Part shown: positions 9,191-17,498 of the stretch, piece after piece
Layout of the letters: each line of letters opens with the position of its first letter
Numbering within the stretch: position 1 is the stretch's first letter
Source of the DNA: Flavobacterium galactosidilyticum
GTDB lineage: Bacteria; Bacteroidota; Bacteroidia; Flavobacteriales; Flavobacteriaceae
Assembly: GCF_020911945.1 (NCBI RefSeq)
Contig: NZ_CP087135.1
Location: forward strand, 1,054,001 to 1,118,000
DNA: 64,000 nt
Reading direction: 5' to 3'
Made by a program: the position numbers and the translations under genes
Notes under the pieces: model-generated
Told to the model about the DNA's origin: nothing
Database searches by the model: none
The model's input: only the letters and a program-made list of their open reading frames with translations

Positions 9191-10177
9191 TTATTCCCCT
9201 TCCTCGGCATCAACAGTATTTGATAAATGATAAATGGCATCGCCTTCATATACAATAGGAGAATGATTAGCATTTATGATATATCCGTCGTTTGGTGCTT
9301 TTACTTTACGCTCAAATTTTCCATAAGGATCAGTTATTATCGCGAGCACGGTTCCTTTATTAACAAATTTACCAATCATATTGTAATCATGCAATAATCC
9401 AGAACATTTGGCTCGTATCCAGCCTGATTTTTCAATGTAAATAGTGTTGGAATCTTGTTTGTTTACAACGTGTTTTGGGTCTAACATGTCTAAATGAGAC
9501 AGCAAACGTTTTGCGCCGTTTACACCTTCATTAGCGATTTCGGTATTGATGTCGAGTGATTTTCCACCTTCAAAAAGTAACATTTTCACATTCATTCGTT
9601 CACTCGAATTCCTAAATGATCCCACTATATTTCTAGAAAATAAGGTAAAAGGCGCGTTAAAAGCATCTGCCAAAACTTTTAAATCTGCATTAGTAGGAGC
9701 TATTCTGATTTGAGCCACATTGAATCGGCTGGCTCCACCCGCATGAAAATCGACTGCATAATTTACGATTGGCATTATTTGTTCTAGAATATGAAAAGCA
9801 AATCTACTAGCTAACGAACCTGCTTTACTTCCTGGAAAAACCCGATTCAAATCGCGCCCGTCTGGAAATTCTCTCGATTTATTGATGAATCCGTAAACAT
9901 TAATGATGGGAATGCAAATAATTGTTCCCCGCTTTGGTTTATTTATTTTTTTGCGAATCAGCTGCCGCACAATTTCAACTCCATTAATTTCGTCACCATG
10001 AATTCCTGCAGAAAAAAGCACAGTTGGCCCTTCAAATTTAGAGCGTCGAACTATTATAGGCATGTTCAATTTAGTGGCAGTGTGCAATCTGGCGATTTCG
10101 ACATTTATGGTTTTGTTTTCTCCTGGCATAATACTTTCGCCAAAAAGAACAATAGGAGCAGTGCTAATTTTCATCAT
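9191..10177 (-). CDS. succinylglutamate desuccinylase/aspartoacylase family protein
   Basis: A 328-residue M14-like zinc hydrolase. The metal-binding HxxE motif is in AGIHGDEINGVE (H60, E63) and a third ligand is H145 in DFHAGG; GRDLNRVFPG and RIAPTN also fit the family. These enzymes remove acyl groups from N-acyl amino acids, but subfamily members differ and the substrate here cannot be read from sequence. The C-terminal third (WIRAKCSGLLHDY, GTVLAIITDPYG) looks like a barrel-sandwich (lipoyl-like) domain. The protein begins with two adjacent ATG codons (10177 and 10174). It is transcribed divergently from uvrC. Confidence 0.87.
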   Translation of the reverse strand: MMKISTAPIVLFGESIMPGENKTINVEIARLHTATKLNMPIIVRRSKFEGPTVLFSAGIHGDEINGVEIVRQLIRKKINKPKRGTIICIPIINVYGFINKSREFPDGRDLNRVFPGSKAGSLASRFAFHILEQIMPIVNYAVDFHAGGASRFNVAQIRIAPTNADLKVLADAFNAPFTLFSRNIVGSFRNSSERMNVKMLLFEGGKSLDINTEIANEGVNGAKRLLSHLDMLDPKHVVNKQDSNTIYIEKSGWIRAKCSGLLHDYNMIGKFVNKGTVLAIITDPYGKFERKVKAPNDGYIINANHSPIVYEGDAIYHLSNTVDAEEGE

Positions 10178-10186
10178 AATTTCTTG

Positions 10187-10214
10187 AAAAGATAAAAATA
10201 ACTATAATAAACAA
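10187..10214 (-). promoter_or_regulatory. minus-strand promoter of the aspartoacylase-like gene
   Basis: On the minus strand TTG (10214-10212) is followed 17 nt later by TATCTTTT (10194-10187), close to TAnnTTTG. The start codon lies about 10 nt downstream, so any 5' UTR is very short. Confidence 0.5.
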
Positions 10215-10269
10215 TTACGAACTGAATTTAATCTAAAACTTTTCTCGTCATTATTTATGAAAATTTTAG

Positions 10270-10301
10270 TTTGTATTTCGGAATTTTTGAGGTTAACTTT
10301 G
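10270..10301 (+). promoter_or_regulatory. promoter of uvrC, implying a leaderless or near-leaderless transcript
   Basis: TTTG at 10270-10273 and TAACTTTG at 10294-10301 are 20 nt apart, a consensus arrangement. The uvrC ATG is at 10306, only 4 nt beyond the -7 box, so transcription would start at or next to the start codon. Confidence 0.6.
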
Positions 10302-10305
10302 TTGT

Positions 10306-12099
10306 ATGACTCCAGCATCTTTAGCGCTCCAAATCCAAACTTTACCAGACAATCCCGGCGTATATCAATATTACGACAAGGAAGGGAAAATTTTATATGT
10401 AGGCAAAGCCAAAAATTTAAAAAAAAGAGTTTCTTCCTATTTCAATAAAATTCACGATACGGCTAAAACCAATGTGCTTGTAAAAAAAATTGTTACGATA
10501 AAGCATATTGTTGTTCCCACGGAAACCGATGCGCTTTTGTTAGAAAACAATTTAATAAAAACCTTGCAACCACGCTATAATGTACTGTTGCGAGATGATA
10601 AAAGTTATCCTTGGTTGTGTATCAAGAAAGAACCGTTCTCCCGCATTTTTGCAACAAGAAGAATGGTCAAAGATGGCTCAGAATATTTTGGGCCGTACAC
10701 TAGTTTCAAGACCGTAAGCACTATTTTAGAACTTATAAAAGAACTGTATCCACTGCGCACGTGCAATTATGATTTAAGTAAAAGCAATATCGAAAGCGGA
10801 AAATTTAAGGTTTGTCTCGAATATCATATTGGCAATTGCATGGGGCCATGCGAAGGCTATGAAACGCTCGAAAATTATCAAAAACAGGTAGATGCTATTC
10901 GAGAAATTCTCAAAGGAAACTTCAAAGAAAGTATGAAAGATTTCAAACGTGTTATGACAAATCTCGCCGCTGAAATGCACTTTGAAGAAGCTCAAAAAAT
11001 TAAGGAAAAGATCGAGATTCTAGAAAATTACCAGTCGCGTTCTACAATTGTAAACCCAAAAATCACCAACATAGATGTCTTTTCAATCGTTTCTGATGAA
11101 AGTGCTGCCTACGTCAACTTCCTCCAAATTTCCCACGGTTCCATTATTCGTTCCCACACTATGGAAATCAAAAAGAAGCTCGACGAAACAGATCAGGAAT
11201 TACTCGAACTCGCCATTATCGAACTACGTGAGCGTTTTTATTTATTGTCTCGCGAAATCGTAGTCCCGTTTGCAGTAGAAGTAGGTGAGAATGTAAAAGT
11301 GACTGTTCCGCAACTAGGCGACAAAAAGCAAATTCTAGATCTGTCTATAAGAAATGCAAAGTTCTACCGAATCGAACAACTGAAACAATTGCAAATTGTA
11401 GATCCAGATAGACACACCAAACGCATTATGGCGCAAATGCAAAAAGACTTGCGCTTGCCAGTAGAACCGCGCCATATTGAATGTTTTGATAACTCTAATA
11501 TTCAGGGAACAAATCCCGTTTCGGCCTGCGTCGTTTTCAAGGACGGTAAACCCAGTAAGAAAGATTACCGCCATTTTAATATAAAAACCGTTGAAGGTCC
11601 TGACGATTTTGCCTCCATGACCGAAGTGGTTTATAGAAGATACAAACGATTGCTGGACGAGAACGAACCACTTCCTGATTTGATTATTATCGATGGTGGA
11701 AAAGGGCAGTTATCAGCAGCACTCAAGAGTATCGATGAACTTGGTTTGAGAGGAAAAATCACGATTTTGGGGATTGCAAAACGTCTCGAAGAACTATTTT
11801 ATCCCGGAGATTCCGTTCCTCTTTATCTCGACAAAAGATCGGAAACGCTCAAGATTATTCAGCAATTGCGTAACGAAGCACACCGTTTCGGAATCACTCA
11901 TCACCGCGACAAAAGGAGTAAAGCTGCGCTTAATTCCTCTATAGAAAGTATTCCCGGCATTGGCGAAAAAACGATGTTGACCTTAATTCAGCACTTTAAA
12001 AGTGTTAAAAGATTGAAATTAGCCACAGAAAACGAAATTTCAGACGTTATAGGAGTATCAAAAGCCAAAAAAATTGTCGAATTTTACAAGAATAATTAG
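10306..12099 (+). CDS. uvrC: excinuclease ABC subunit C
   Basis: A 597-residue dual-incision endonuclease of nucleotide excision repair, acting with UvrA and UvrB. Domains in order: GIY-YIG nuclease (GVY 18-20, YVGKAKNLKKRV 31-42), UvrB-interacting UVR segment (AEMHFEEAQKIKEKIEIL), RNase H-like C-terminal nuclease (ECFDNSNIQGT, IIDGGKGQL) and helix-hairpin-helix repeats at the end (IPGIGEKTMLTLIQHF). Length is normal. The start at 10306 is supported by the conserved LPDNPGVYQYYD shortly after it. The patatin gene follows, separated by a dispersed repeat. Confidence 0.97.
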   Translation: MTPASLALQIQTLPDNPGVYQYYDKEGKILYVGKAKNLKKRVSSYFNKIHDTAKTNVLVKKIVTIKHIVVPTETDALLLENNLIKTLQPRYNVLLRDDKSYPWLCIKKEPFSRIFATRRMVKDGSEYFGPYTSFKTVSTILELIKELYPLRTCNYDLSKSNIESGKFKVCLEYHIGNCMGPCEGYETLENYQKQVDAIREILKGNFKESMKDFKRVMTNLAAEMHFEEAQKIKEKIEILENYQSRSTIVNPKITNIDVFSIVSDESAAYVNFLQISHGSIIRSHTMEIKKKLDETDQELLELAIIELRERFYLLSREIVVPFAVEVGENVKVTVPQLGDKKQILDLSIRNAKFYRIEQLKQLQIVDPDRHTKRIMAQMQKDLRLPVEPRHIECFDNSNIQGTNPVSACVVFKDGKPSKKDYRHFNIKTVEGPDDFASMTEVVYRRYKRLLDENEPLPDLIIIDGGKGQLSAALKSIDELGLRGKITILGIAKRLEELFYPGDSVPLYLDKRSETLKIIQQLRNEAHRFGITHHRDKRSKAALNSSIESIPGIGEKTMLTLIQHFKSVKRLKLATENEISDVIGVSKAKKIVEFYKNN

Positions 12100-12109
12100 T
12101 CGTTTCTTT

Positions 12110-14482
12110 ATGAGCCCATTCCAGCTGTCCGTTTCAAGCTCTCTGCAAAAAATCTTTTTTTCTAATAAAATAAAAGGAGCTTCTAAGGTCGCTCTTTTTT
12201 TTGATGAAAAAATAAATTTGTCGGCATCAAGCCTTTCCACTTCCATCTGGGGCCTAAACTCGGTTGCAAAACAACTATTACATTCTATAGTCTATTCTCT
12301 AATTTCTATTTTCTTTTTCTCTACGTCTGCATTCGCACAACAACAAAAAAAGCCAAAAATTGGTTTGGTTTTAAGTGGTGGCGGAGCTAAGGGATTTGCT
12401 CACATTGGCGTTCTAAAAGTGCTAGAAGAAGCAGGAATCAAGATAGATTATATTGGCGGAACGAGTATGGGTGCTGTTGTAGGCGGTCTATATGCTTCAG
12501 GATATAATGCCGCGCAAATCGATTCGATATTTCAAGCAACCGATTTTACTAAGTTAATAAATGATTTTATTCCCAGATCTTCTAAAAATTTCTACGAGAG
12601 ACGAAATGAGGAATTATATGCGATTGTGCTGCCCTTTAATAAAATGAAAATAGGAATTCCTGAAGCCTTATCTAAAGGGATGTACAACTACAATTTGTTA
12701 AGTAGGATTACCAGAAATGTGCGACATATTAATGATTTTAATAAGCTTCCTATACCGTTTTTATGTATAGGAACTAATATCGAGAATGGAAAAGAAGTGC
12801 TATTGAACAAAGGTAATTTAGCACAAGCAATGATTGCGAGTTCGGCATTTCCATCCCTGTTTTCTCCTGTTGAAATAGATGGTGAAATCCTTGTTGATGG
12901 TGGAGTTGTGAATAATTACCCTATTGAAGAGGTACGCAAATTAGGTGCAGATATTATTATAGGAGTCGATGTTCAGCATGATTTATTAGATCGAACGCAA
13001 CTTAAGGATGCTACTAAAATTTTAATCCAAATAACAAATCTACATTCGACAGAACGAATGAAGAAAAACGTATCAAATACGGATATTTATATAAGACCTG
13101 ACATTACGCAGTATAGCGTGATTTCCTTTGATAAAGGAAAGGAAATAATAACTAAAGGAGAAGAGGCAACATTTGCTGTCTTTGAGGATTTGAAAAAATT
13201 AGTGGGAGAATCTGCTCCGTACAAGAAACCTAAGTTAGTATTAATTCCAGATAGTCTAAAAATTAAGGCCATAAAAGTCAATTCTTTAGAGGATTATACT
13301 AAGGAATATGTTTATGGAAAATTACGATTTAAACCAAAATCAAAAATAGATTATGATGATTTTCTAACGGGTATTAATAATATGAATGCAACGCAAAACT
13401 TTAGTGCAATATCCTATTCATTTGAACCTAATAAAGATGGCGTGGATCTAAACCTGAATTTAAAAGAAAATTCAACTAGGACTTATTTGAAATTTGGATT
13501 GCATTATGATAATCTATTTAAAAGTGGTGTTTTGTTAAATTTAACGCGCAAAAAGGCACTTCTAAAAAATGATATAGCGTCATTAGATATTGTTTTAGGT
13601 GATAACTTTAGGTATAATTTAGATTATTATATTGAAAATGGTTTTAATCTTAGTTTTGGGTTTAAGTCACATTATATCCAATTCAATAGGAATATTGCGG
13701 CAGGAATAAGTCCTACAATTGTAAATAATTCAGATGTTAACAACATCAATGTTGATTATTCTGATCAAACCAATCAAATTTATTTTCAATCTTTATTCGT
13801 GCAAAAATTCTTGATAGGAGGAGGGTTAGAGTTGAAGTATTTAAAAATAAAGTCAGGAACCTTAGCTAATGTTGATCCAATAATTGACAGAAGTAGTTAT
13901 ACGAGTTTATTTGGTTACCTAAAATTTGATTCATTTGACAATAAATACTTTCCTAAAAAAGGATGGTATTTTACAGGTGATATTCAATCTTTTTTATTTT
14001 CATCTAACTACACTGGTGATTTTAAACCCTTCTCAATTGCAAAAGGAGATTTTGGCGTTGCAGCAACATTATTCAAAAATACTACGATAAAAATACAGAC
14101 GGATGCCGGTTTTTCTTTTGGTCAGGAAAGTGTTCCTTTTTTCAATTTTATATTAGGAGGATATGGCTATAATACCATAAATGGGTTTAAATATTTGTAT
14201 GGGTATGATTATATGAGCGTGGTTGCTAATAGTTATATAAAATCGACAGCAACTTTAGATTATGAGTTCTACAAAAAAAACCATATTAATTTTTCAGCAA
14301 ATTTCGCCAATATAGGCAATCGAATTTTTGAGTCAGTAGATTGGATTTCTATCCCCAAGTATTCTGGTTATGCAGTAGGTTACGGATTAGAAACAGTTAT
14401 TGGTCCTATAGAAGTAAAGTATAGTTGGTCTCCGGAGCAGCCTAAAGGATTTACCTGGTTTAGTATTGGGTTTTTGTTTTAA
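12110..14482 (+). CDS. patatin-like phospholipase with C-terminal outer-membrane barrel (start uncertain)
   Basis: The translation has a signal peptide (SLISIFFFSTSAFAQQQ), then a patatin domain with oxyanion motif LSGGGAKGFAH, nucleophile Ser119 in GTSMG and the Asp of VDGGVVNNYPI. A POTRA-like linker and a beta-rich Omp85-like barrel ending in IGFLF follow, as in PlpD-type proteins that are secreted through or held in the outer membrane. It probably hydrolyses phospholipids. The start is problematic. From ATG 12110 (790 aa) the protein carries about 60 residues, encoded by the dispersed repeat, before the signal peptide. The only other in-frame candidate is TTG 12218. No ATG lies close to the signal peptide. 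An upstream ATG at 12074 falls inside uvrC and is unlikely. Confidence 0.82.
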   Translation: MSPFQLSVSSSLQKIFFSNKIKGASKVALFFDEKINLSASSLSTSIWGLNSVAKQLLHSIVYSLISIFFFSTSAFAQQQKKPKIGLVLSGGGAKGFAHIGVLKVLEEAGIKIDYIGGTSMGAVVGGLYASGYNAAQIDSIFQATDFTKLINDFIPRSSKNFYERRNEELYAIVLPFNKMKIGIPEALSKGMYNYNLLSRITRNVRHINDFNKLPIPFLCIGTNIENGKEVLLNKGNLAQAMIASSAFPSLFSPVEIDGEILVDGGVVNNYPIEEVRKLGADIIIGVDVQHDLLDRTQLKDATKILIQITNLHSTERMKKNVSNTDIYIRPDITQYSVISFDKGKEIITKGEEATFAVFEDLKKLVGESAPYKKPKLVLIPDSLKIKAIKVNSLEDYTKEYVYGKLRFKPKSKIDYDDFLTGINNMNATQNFSAISYSFEPNKDGVDLNLNLKENSTRTYLKFGLHYDNLFKSGVLLNLTRKKALLKNDIASLDIVLGDNFRYNLDYYIENGFNLSFGFKSHYIQFNRNIAAGISPTIVNNSDVNNINVDYSDQTNQIYFQSLFVQKFLIGGGLELKYLKIKSGTLANVDPIIDRSSYTSLFGYLKFDSFDNKYFPKKGWYFTGDIQSFLFSSNYTGDFKPFSIAKGDFGVAATLFKNTTIKIQTDAGFSFGQESVPFFNFILGGYGYNTINGFKYLYGYDYMSVVANSYIKSTATLDYEFYKKNHINFSANFANIGNRIFESVDWISIPKYSGYAVGYGLETVIGPIEVKYSWSPEQPKGFTWFSIGFLF
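12112..12256 (+). repeat. dispersed Flavobacterium-type repeat element, copy 1
   Basis: The left end (12112-12137) aligns at about 22 of 26 positions with the inverted left end of the element at 58595-58672; both contain TCCGTTTCAA preceded by a GCTGT/GCTAT block. The right end (12233-12256) shares TTTCCACT, ATC and GGG with the other copy. The core holds several A and T runs and an imperfect hairpin (GGAGC to GCTC followed by eight T at about 12176-12202) that may terminate uvrC. It lies directly at the 5' end of the patatin gene. Confidence 0.7.
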
Positions 14483-14521
14483 ATTTAATTTATATTAATA
14501 ATAATTCCGATATTTGTTATT

Positions 14522-14587
14522 ATGAAAACAACTTGGCTCGGTTTATTAGGATATTTGCAATTTCTGATCAAGAGAAATCCTGAATAA
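14522..14587 (+). CDS. possible 21-residue small ORF
   Basis: ATG at 14522 opens a short frame, MKTTWLGLLGYLQFLIKRNPE, ending at TAA 14585-14587. It has a hydrophobic core and a basic start, but no promoter or homologue was recognised. It sits in the 265-nt gap between the patatin gene and homogentisate dioxygenase and could be chance. Nothing else was recognised in that gap. Confidence 0.15.
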   Translation: MKTTWLGLLGYLQFLIKRNPE

Positions 14588-14747
14588 GAATCATGCGATA
14601 ATCAGATGATGTAAGGAATTAAATACTATTTTCCTTTAAATGATTCTCGTACATTATTGTTGATTTTTCTAATAGGCGATCTTTAGCCTTGCCAAATTTT
14701 AGAATTGATATATTCTCTCATTGTCAAATTTTCTAATTCAAATAATC

Positions 14748-15911
14748 ATGCCTTTATATCATAAATTGGGAAATATTCCCCAAAAAAGACACACACAATT
14801 CGAAAAACCTGACGGCGGCTTATACTATGAGCAATTGTTTGGAACAGAGGGATTTCACGGAAATTCCGCGTTGCTCTATCATGTACACAGACCAACACAA
14901 ATCAAGGAAATTACAAAATCATATTCAGTTGAGCCAAAAATAGCTGTTGGTAAAAACATAAAATCCTTACTATTAAAAGGCTTTGAATTAAAACCTGAAG
15001 TTGATTTTCTAGACAGCCGCAAAGCAATGTTAGTCAATAAAGACTGTACTATAGGATTAGCAGCTCCGCGTAAATCTCTTCGTAATTATTTCTACAAAAA
15101 TGCCGATGCTGATGAGATGATTTTCATCCATAAGGGTAAAGGAAAATTACGTACGATGATGGGAAATATCCCTTTTGAATACGGTGATTATTTGATTATT
15201 CCTCGTGGAATCATATACCAAATTGATTTTGACACAGAAGAAAATAGACTTTTCTATGTGGAGTCTTTCGCTCCTTTTTATACGCCAAAACGCTATAAAA
15301 ACGAATCGGGGCAACATTTAGAACATTCTCCATTTTGTGAACGTGATTTTATTCTGCCAACAGAATTAGAAACACATGATGAAAAAGGTGATTTCTTGAT
15401 TAAAATGAAGAAAGAAGGAATGATCCATGAAATAATTTATGCTACACATCCATTTGACGTAGTGGGTTGGGATGGCTATAATTTCCCGTATGGCTTCAGT
15501 ATTCATAATTTCGAACCTATAACGGGTCGTGTGCACCAGCCGCCTCCAGTACATCAAACATTCGAAACTTCAACTTTTGTAGTGTGTTCGTTTGTCCCAA
15601 GACTGTACGATTACCATCCAAAATCGATTCCGGCTCCATATAATCATAGCAACATTGATAGTGATGAGGTTTTGTACTATGTTGATGGTGATTTTATGTC
15701 ACGTAATAATATCGAGCAAGGTCATATTACTTTGCATCCAAAAGGCATTCCTCACGGACCAGCTCCTGGAGCAATGGAACGTAGCATTGGCCACACAGAA
15801 ACTCATGAATTAGCGGTAATGGTAGATACTTTCCGTCCGTTGATGGTTACTGAAGAAGCGATGGGATTAGATGATGGTAAGTACTATAAGTCGTGGGTAG
15901 AAGCCCCCTAA
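14748..15911 (+). CDS. hmgA: homogentisate 1,2-dioxygenase
   Basis: A 387-residue cupin-fold Fe(II) enzyme that opens the ring of homogentisate to maleylacetoacetate in tyrosine and phenylalanine breakdown. Visible features are GNIPQKRHTQF and LYYEQLFGTEGFHG near the N terminus, HPKGIPHGPAPG, and the metal-site region HTETHELAVMVDTF near the C terminus. The start is set at ATG 14748 (MPLYHKLG), which matches the family N terminus; a longer frame from TTG 14721 adds an unlikely MSNFLIQII extension. The last two residues (Ala-Pro) and the stop are partly encoded by a short inverted repeat. HPPD, the preceding step, lies immediately downstream. Confidence 0.93.
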   Translation: MPLYHKLGNIPQKRHTQFEKPDGGLYYEQLFGTEGFHGNSALLYHVHRPTQIKEITKSYSVEPKIAVGKNIKSLLLKGFELKPEVDFLDSRKAMLVNKDCTIGLAAPRKSLRNYFYKNADADEMIFIHKGKGKLRTMMGNIPFEYGDYLIIPRGIIYQIDFDTEENRLFYVESFAPFYTPKRYKNESGQHLEHSPFCERDFILPTELETHDEKGDFLIKMKKEGMIHEIIYATHPFDVVGWDGYNFPYGFSIHNFEPITGRVHQPPPVHQTFETSTFVVCSFVPRLYDYHPKSIPAPYNHSNIDSDEVLYYVDGDFMSRNNIEQGHITLHPKGIPHGPAPGAMERSIGHTETHELAVMVDTFRPLMVTEEAMGLDDGKYYKSWVEAP

Positions 15912-15928
15912 CCCCCAAAGGGGGAATT
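15904..15928 (+). repeat. CCCCTAACCCC-type repeat, left copy
   Basis: This 25-nt unit is nearly identical to the reverse complement of 16014-16037 and is itself a small hairpin (CCCCC, AAA, GGGGG). It overlaps the final codons and the stop of the homogentisate dioxygenase gene. Confidence 0.85.
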
Positions 15929-16013
15929 AACAAGATTGTGTAATATGACTTGTTAACGTAATACAAAAAACAGAAATTATTATATAACTAAAATCCTATT
16001 GACCCCTAATAGG

Positions 16014-16037
16014 AATTCCCCCTTCGGGGGCTAGGGG
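16014..16037 (-). repeat. CCCCTAACCCC-type repeat, right inverted copy
   Basis: This inverted copy of the unit at 15904-15928 ends 7 nt before the HPPD start codon, so it forms most of the leader of that gene. Its own hairpin is CCCCC, TTC, GGGGG. A G-ACCCCTAATAGG stretch just before it (16001-16013) looks like another partial unit. Confidence 0.85.
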
Positions 16038-16044
16038 ACTTATT

Positions 16045-17205
16045 ATGTCAAAAGAAGTAAAATCAGTAGAATACGGTTTAGAAAAAATATTTGAAGGAGC
16101 ACAAGATTTCCTTCCATTATTAGGAACTGATTATGTAGAATTCTACGTAGGAAATGCAAAACAGTCAGCACATTATTATAAAACAGCTTTTGGATACCAA
16201 TCATTGGCGTATGCAGGATTAGAAACTGGCGTAAAGGATAGAACTTCGTATGTGTTGAAACAAGATAAGATTCGTATCGTTTTGACTACACCCTTAACGC
16301 AGGATTCTCCGATACATGAACATTTAAAAAAACATGGTGATGGAGTAAAAGTTGCTGCTCTTTGGGTAGAAGATGCTACAAGTGCTTATGAAGAAACAAT
16401 GAAACGTGGCGCTCGTTCTTTTATGGAGCCAACAGTTGAGAAAGACGAATTTGGTGAAGTAGTACGTTCAGGAATTTATACTTACGGAGAAACTGTTCAT
16501 ATTTTTGTGGAACGCAAAAATTACAAAGGTGTTTTCTTGCCTGGTTACAAAGAATGGAAATCCGATTATAATCCCGAACCAACAGGATTAAAATACATTG
16601 ATCACATGGTGGGAAATGTGGGTTGGAATGAAATGAATACTTGGGTGAAGTTTTATGAAGAAGTAATGGGGTTCGTGAATTTCCTTTCTTTTGATGACAA
16701 ACAAATTAATACTGAATATTCGGCGTTGATGAGTAAAGTAATGTCTAATGGAAATGGTAGAATTAAATTCCCAATCAACGAACCAGCGGAAGGAAAGAAA
16801 AAATCTCAAATCGAGGAATATCTTGATTTTTATGGTGGTCCTGGAATCCAGCATATCGCTATTGCGACAGATGATATTATCAAAACAGTATCGGAATTAA
16901 AAGCAAGAGGAATAGAGTTTTTATCAGCTCCGCCTCATACCTATTATCAAGCAATTCCAGAACGTTTAGGAGATCATATGAAAATGATGAAAGAAGATTT
17001 AAACGAAATCGAAAAATTAGCGATTATGGTTGATGCCGATGAAGAGGGTTATTTATTGCAAATCTTTACAAAACCAGTACAAGATAGACCAACGTTGTTT
17101 TTTGAAATCATTCAAAGGATGGGAGCTAAAGGTTTTGGCGCAGGTAACTTTAAAGCGCTTTTCGAGTCAATAGAAAGAGAACAGGCATTGCGAGGAACGT
17201 TATAA
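16045..17205 (+). CDS. hppD: 4-hydroxyphenylpyruvate dioxygenase
   Basis: A 386-residue Fe(II) dioxygenase that converts 4-hydroxyphenylpyruvate to homogentisate, the substrate of the upstream gene product. It consists of two vicinal-oxygen-chelate halves. Metal ligands can be placed in YIDHMVGNV (His), GIQHIAIATDDI (His) and EGYLLQIFTK (Glu), and QRMGAKGFGAGNFKALFESIE is the classical C-terminal block. The ATG at 16045 follows the right-hand inverted repeat closely. It probably forms a two-gene unit with the dioxygenase, with the repeat-bearing spacer between them. Confidence 0.96.
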   Translation: MSKEVKSVEYGLEKIFEGAQDFLPLLGTDYVEFYVGNAKQSAHYYKTAFGYQSLAYAGLETGVKDRTSYVLKQDKIRIVLTTPLTQDSPIHEHLKKHGDGVKVAALWVEDATSAYEETMKRGARSFMEPTVEKDEFGEVVRSGIYTYGETVHIFVERKNYKGVFLPGYKEWKSDYNPEPTGLKYIDHMVGNVGWNEMNTWVKFYEEVMGFVNFLSFDDKQINTEYSALMSKVMSNGNGRIKFPINEPAEGKKKSQIEEYLDFYGGPGIQHIAIATDDIIKTVSELKARGIEFLSAPPHTYYQAIPERLGDHMKMMKEDLNEIEKLAIMVDADEEGYLLQIFTKPVQDRPTLFFEIIQRMGAKGFGAGNFKALFESIEREQALRGTL

Positions 17206-17313
17206 AAGCACCTTTTTTTTACATTATGTGAAAAAATAACTAAAAATCAGGCAGTTGTTTAGCAAATGTTGTGTTAAACTTTTTTTTTCGCAAGAATAAC
17301 TTGGTTTTATATC

Positions 17314-17438
17314 TACCTTTGCACTCGCAAAACTGGAAGGGGTGGTTTCCTTCCTAATTTGATGTAAATTTCATAATTTATAGTTTTTTGGTTAGTTAAT
17401 AGCATAAAAACTCAGTCATTATTTGACTGAGTTTTTTT
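17314..17438 (+). ncRNA. candidate small RNA between HPPD and the DUF3108 gene
   Basis: A TACCTTTG box (17314-17321) is followed by GCACTCGCAAAA, a 6-bp hairpin (17335-17340 with 17349-17354, GGAAGG/CCTTCC) and, about 55 nt later, an intrinsic terminator (17406-17438). No ORF lies between them. No clear -33 element was found, and the terminator could instead simply end the HPPD transcript, so this is a weak call. Confidence 0.3.
17406..17438 (+). terminator. terminator upstream of the DUF3108 gene
   Basis: AAAAACTCAGTCA and TGACTGAGTTTTT form a perfect stem with a 5-nt loop, followed by a T-run. It serves HPPD or the candidate small RNA. Confidence 0.92.
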
Positions 17439-17453
17439 GTTTAATTATATTTG
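17422..17453 (+). promoter_or_regulatory. promoter of the DUF3108-kynA-M23 unit
   Basis: TTTG at 17422-17425, in the 3' part of the terminator hairpin, and TATATTTG at 17446-17453 are 20 nt apart. The ATG is 45 nt downstream of the -7 box. Confidence 0.5.
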
Positions 17454-17498
17454 GAACAAAATTTGCAGGCAGAGACGTTCATCTGACAAAGAAAAGAA

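Noticed and set aside
12074..12109. Patatin start inside the end of uvrC (ATG 12074)
   Set aside because: It would overlap uvrC by 26 nt and lengthen an already excessive N-terminal extension; ATG 12110 or TTG 12218 are less unlikely.
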